Part shown: piece after piece, positions 61,263-64,000 of the stretch
Layout: the number at the start of each line of letters is the position of its first letter
How positions within the stretch are numbered: the stretch's first letter is position 1
Assembly: GCF_016653405.1 (NCBI RefSeq)
Contig: NZ_NHSN01000017.1
Span: forward strand, 124,001 to 188,000
DNA length: 64,000 nt
Direction: 5' to 3'
Source of the DNA: Halorhodospira halophila
GTDB lineage: Bacteria > Pseudomonadota > Gammaproteobacteria > Nitrococcales > Halorhodospiraceae
Position numbers and translations under genes: made by a program
Notes under the pieces: generated by a model
What the model saw: only the letters and a program-made list of their open reading frames with translations
What the model was told of the DNA's origin: nothing
Databases searched by the model: none

Positions 61263-61826
61263 TCAGTAGCGCTGGTGTGAGAGCGGACGCTGCAGGGTAC
61301 CCTCAACCTCGGCCGCCTTCTCGTCACCGTAGACAACCTCGATCAGGCGCAAGGCGAAGTCCATCGCCGTCCCCGGCCCGCGCGAGGTGATCAGGTTGTC
61401 GTCGATGACCACCGCGCTATCCTCCGGCTCAATGCCGTGGCGCTCGAGCTGGGTCGGGAAGGCAGTGGCCCGGCGCCCCTGCAGGACGCCTGCCTCGGCA
61501 AGCACGCGCGGGGCAGCGCAGATCGCCGCGATCCAGCCGTCGCTCTCATTCTGCGCCTGCAGCATGCGGACGATGCGGGCGTCACTCTCCAGCCGCTCGG
61601 CGCCGCCCAGTCCGCCGGGCAGCACGATCAGGTCGAAGCTCTCCTCGGCAACGCGGTCCAGGTCGGTATCCGGGACCAATTGCACGCCGCGACTGGCGCG
61701 CACCGTTCCCGATTCCAGGCCGGCGACCACCACTTCGGCTCCGGCCCGGCGCAGCAGGTCGATCACCGTGACTGCCTCCAGCTCCTCACAGCCTTCGGCC
61801 AGCGGAACCAGAACTCGTACACTCAT
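61263..61826 (-). CDS. yajL: DJ-1/PfpI family protein YajL
   Basis: 187-residue protein of the DJ-1 superfamily, linked to protection against oxidative or carbonyl damage. VLVPLAEGCEELEAVTVIDLLRRAG is the N-terminus with the nearby Glu, VLPGGLGGAERL near 71, and the reactive Cys in IAAICAAPRVLAEAG near 106. DNLITSRGPGTAMDFAL is conserved as well. It starts in the ATGA overlapping the yibQ stop and is convergent with ubiB. Confidence 0.94.
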   Translation of the reverse strand: MSVRVLVPLAEGCEELEAVTVIDLLRRAGAEVVVAGLESGTVRASRGVQLVPDTDLDRVAEESFDLIVLPGGLGGAERLESDARIVRMLQAQNESDGWIAAICAAPRVLAEAGVLQGRRATAFPTQLERHGIEPEDSAVVIDDNLITSRGPGTAMDFALRLIEVVYGDEKAAEVEGTLQRPLSHQRY

Positions 61827-62647
61827 CGTCGATCTCCCTTGATTGGATCGGTGGCCGGTTCATCAACCAGCTCGCCGGCGGGGACGAGAGTCACACCCCG
61901 CTCGCGCAGTCCGGGCAATTCCTCCTCCAGCAGATCCAGGGTCTCGGGGTAGGGATGGCCGATGGCGATCACCCCCTGACCCTGTTGCGCCAGGGCCACG
62001 AAACGCTCGAACTGCTCGGCGATCACATCGGCATCGCGCTGCGGGTCCAAGAAGACGTGGCGCACGGCGTTATCCACGCCCTGCTCATCGGCCATCCGCT
62101 GAGCCACCGAGCGCGCCGAGGTACGACTGTCGATGAAGTACAGATCGTCGCGCGCCGCCAGTTCCTCCATCAACCACGTCATGTGCCCGGGGTGGCGCGT
62201 GATGAGGCTGCCCATGTGGTTGTTGACGCCGGCGGCGTGGGGAACCGCCTCCAAGGCACGGGCCACAGTCTCGCGCACCTGCACCTCGTCCATATCGAGG
62301 AACAACGCACCGGGGCCAGGATCGGCCCCGTTCTTTGCCTCCATGGGAAGGTGCAGCATCACCTCGCGACCGCGCTCATGGGCGCGCTCGGCCAGGTATC
62401 GGCCGTGGGGGGTGTGCGGCAACACCGAGAGCGTCACCCCCGCATCCAGGTCAATGGCGCGCCGCCCCGCGGCCCGGTCGTCGCCGACGTCGTCGATGAT
62501 CAGCGCCGCCGGCTGGCCGGCCGGCGTCTCCGCCCGCGGTTCGGGGAACGACATCCAGTCTGTGCCCGCCGGCCCATGCGCGGCGAGCGGCGCACCCCAG
62601 ACCGCCAGGACGCCGGCCGCGAAGAACCCTCGATAACCCTTCGCCAT
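61823..62647 (-). CDS. Divergent polysaccharide deacetylase family protein YibQ
   Basis: 274-residue exported protein of the divergent polysaccharide deacetylase family (DUF610). After a signal peptide (FFAAGVLAVWGAPLAAHG) the core begins with AALIIDDVGDD, and contains LSVLPHTPHGRYLAERAHERG, VMLHLPMEA, GVNNHMGSLIT, YFIDSRTSARS and VIAIGHPYPETL, the ordered motifs of YibQ. ATG 62647 was chosen because GAGGGG ends 7 bases before it; TTG 62653 would overlap ctpA. In gammaproteobacteria it follows envC and ctpA, as here. Confidence 0.92.
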   Translation of the reverse strand: MAKGYRGFFAAGVLAVWGAPLAAHGPAGTDWMSFPEPRAETPAGQPAALIIDDVGDDRAAGRRAIDLDAGVTLSVLPHTPHGRYLAERAHERGREVMLHLPMEAKNGADPGPGALFLDMDEVQVRETVARALEAVPHAAGVNNHMGSLITRHPGHMTWLMEELAARDDLYFIDSRTSARSVAQRMADEQGVDNAVRHVFLDPQRDADVIAEQFERFVALAQQGQGVIAIGHPYPETLDLLEEELPGLRERGVTLVPAGELVDEPATDPIKGDRR

Positions 62648-62649
62648 GC

Positions 62650-63897
62650 TCAACGCCCCTCGAACACGCGCAGCCCCTTGAGCAGGTTCAGCGCCTCGCT
62701 CAGGACATAGTCATCCTGGGCCAGCTCCGCCGCCTGCTCGGCGTCATCGGCATCCGCCGGGGTATCCGGAACGACCTCGGCCTCCCGCTCCGCGGCCTCG
62801 GCCAGACGCAGCTCCTCGACCACGATATCCGGCTGGATCCCTTCGTCCTGGATCGAGCGGCCCTGCGGGGTGTAGTAGCGGGCCGTGGTCAGTTTCATAG
62901 CGGCCCCGCCGAGCGGCATAACGCTCTGTACCGAGCCCTTGCCAAAGCTCGCCCGACCCATGACCACGGCGCGTCGATGATCCTGCAGCGCGCCGGCGAC
63001 AATCTCCGAGCCCGAGGCCGACCCGCGATTGATCAGCACCACCATCGGGGCACCGCGGGCCCGGTCCACCGGCGTGGCCTCGAAGCTCATGCGCGCCTGG
63101 GGCATGCGCCCTTCGGTGTAGACAATCCGCCCCTCGGTGAGAAAGGCATCGGCCACGGCCACCGCCGGATCGAGCACCCCGCCGGGATTGTTGCGCAGAT
63201 CGAGGATGAGGCCGTGGAGACCGCCGCCGGCCTCATCGAGCAGGCGGTCGAGGGCGGGATAGAGGTCACTGGCGGTGCGCTCCTGGAACTGACTGATGCG
63301 CACGTAGCCGTAGCCCGGCTCGAGCATCCGGGCGCGCACGCTCTCCACCTGGATGGTGTCGCGCTCAAGCTCGAAGGTGCGGGTCCGGCCCTCTTCGTCC
63401 GTGCGCCGGATGGTCACCTCCACCGCGGTGCCCGGCTCACCGCGCAGACGCTGCACCACATCGTTGAGGCTGTTGCCACGCACGGGCTCACCGTCGATGC
63501 GCAGCAGCACGTCACCAGCCTGCAGGCCGGCCCGAGTTGCCGGCGTGTCGTCGATGGGGGCGACCACGCGGATCTCGCCATCCTGCCGGCTGAGTTCCAG
63601 CCCGACACCACCAAACTCCCCACGGGTACCCTCGCGAAGCTGCTCGAGTTCGCGCTCGTCGAGGTAGCTCGAGTGGGCATCGAGCTCGGAGAGCATGCCG
63701 CGGATGGCGGCGCGGAATAGATCCGCATCCTCCACTTCGTCGACGTAGTCGCGCTTGATCCGGCTGTAGACCTCGGTAAGCAGCTCCAGCTCGGCCATGG
63801 GCAGGTCGTCATCGACCTCCGCCGGCGGCGCGGCGGCGGCACCGCCGATACACAGCGCGAGCAGGGCAGCGGCCAGGGTCAGGCTCCAGGATTGCAT
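62650..63897 (-). CDS. S41 family C-terminal processing peptidase (CtpA)
   Basis: Periplasmic protease of 415 residues with a signal peptide (LTLAAALLALCIGGAAAA). The PDZ domain lies at about 95-180 (FGGVGLELSRQDGEIRVVAP to GEPVRGNSLNDVV). The catalytic Ser and Lys are in INRGSASGSEIVAGAL near 295 and VMGRASFGKGSVQSVMPL near 320. DDYVLSEALNLLKGL ends the protein. It resembles CtpA of Pseudomonas that cleaves peptidoglycan hydrolases. The envC gene is directly upstream. Confidence 0.93.
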   Translation of the reverse strand: MQSWSLTLAAALLALCIGGAAAAPPAEVDDDLPMAELELLTEVYSRIKRDYVDEVEDADLFRAAIRGMLSELDAHSSYLDERELEQLREGTRGEFGGVGLELSRQDGEIRVVAPIDDTPATRAGLQAGDVLLRIDGEPVRGNSLNDVVQRLRGEPGTAVEVTIRRTDEEGRTRTFELERDTIQVESVRARMLEPGYGYVRISQFQERTASDLYPALDRLLDEAGGGLHGLILDLRNNPGGVLDPAVAVADAFLTEGRIVYTEGRMPQARMSFEATPVDRARGAPMVVLINRGSASGSEIVAGALQDHRRAVVMGRASFGKGSVQSVMPLGGAAMKLTTARYYTPQGRSIQDEGIQPDIVVEELRLAEAAEREAEVVPDTPADADDAEQAAELAQDDYVLSEALNLLKGLRVFEGR

Positions 63898-63924
63898 TGC
63901 AGCTCCTTCATCGGGCCGGCGGAC

Positions 63925-64000
63925 TCAGCGTAGCCAGCTCAGCGGATTGCGCGGCTCGGCCCCCTCGCGGATCTCGAAGTAGAGCCCCGGATCCCGACGG
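63925..64000 (-). CDS. Murein hydrolase activator EnvC-like, 3' end only
   Basis: The window ends inside a minus-strand gene. The last codons read RRDPGLYFEIREGAEPRNPLSWLR and stop at 63925. The phrase LYFEIR followed by a [D/N]PL-x-WL end is the C-terminal signature of LytM/M23 proteins such as EnvC and NlpD. The position just before ctpA and yibQ selects EnvC. Nothing more can be said without the rest. Confidence 0.8.
   Translation of the reverse strand, partial: RRDPGLYFEIREGAEPRNPLSWLR

Noticed and set aside
1-64000. CRISPR arrays, insertion sequences or phage genes
   Set aside because: No regularly spaced repeats, transposase motifs or structural phage proteins were seen on either strand.

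Overview
This is a high-GC, coding-dense chromosomal window from a gammaproteobacterium. Several features point to a halophilic member of the Ectothiorhodospiraceae, most likely Halorhodospira or a close relative. Many exported or surface-exposed proteins are rich in Asp and Glu (the deacetylase at 32130, the Bax-like protein at 33262, the cytochrome lipoprotein at 24899). A complete set of menaquinone genes sits beside ubiquinone genes. Several gene orders are typical of gammaproteobacteria (zapB-zapA-6S RNA-fau, ygfB-pepP-ubiH, lptM-lysA-dapF-DUF484-xerC-hslVU, ubiE-ubiJ-ubiB, envC-ctpA-yibQ). The genus assignment is inference. No transposase, integrase other than XerC, phage gene or CRISPR array was seen.

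Layout. 1-2766: a PAS histidine kinase, cut by the window edge, and a divergent Aer-type aerotaxis receptor. 2917-10032: a six-gene menaquinone operon, menF-menD-menH-menB-menC-menE. 10146-16958: a MAPEG protein, a Spy-like periplasmic protein, an AI-2E family permease, a lytic transglycosylase, an anchored alpha/beta hydrolase and an FAD oxidoreductase. 16972-21642: tRNA-Arg(CCG), moaB with a 46-residue membrane peptide, asmA, mutY, yggX and tRNA-Phe(GAA). 21741-26790: transglutaminase, lactate dehydrogenase, a membrane protein, and a cytochrome c lipoprotein coupled to an ABC1 kinase. 26801-33242: PH-domain protein, DoxX, menA, moaD, DUF2905, rpiA, ilvA and a polysaccharide deacetylase.

33262-40758: bax-like gene, EVE-domain gene, fau, 6S RNA, zapA and zapB on the minus strand, facing ygfB-pepP-ubiH and a second UbiH-family gene. 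40787-43514: a Fur-box-preceded iron(III) ABC transporter (binding protein and permease, no ATPase). 43547-49585: gcvT-gcvH-gcvPA-tpx-gcvPB and a PfkB kinase, probably adenosine kinase. 49611-52191: ampD, apaH and transaldolase. 52298-58196: the lptM-to-hslU block. 58244-61243: ubiE-ubiJ-ubiB. 61263-64000: yajL, yibQ, ctpA and the last codons of envC.

How the genes work together. The strongest theme is quinone metabolism. menFDHBCE makes 1,4-dihydroxy-2-naphthoate, menA prenylates it and ubiE methylates the product. ubiH, its paralogue, ubiE, ubiJ and ubiB serve ubiquinone. A second theme is one-carbon flux: the glycine cleavage genes are grouped with a probable adenosine kinase. Most of the window is ordinary core chromosome; no clearly new system was found. 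Gaps between genes are all under 300 bases. Stretches without a listed feature (for example 951-1167, 14437-14591, 23869-24053 and 29210-29320) hold nothing I can name with confidence.
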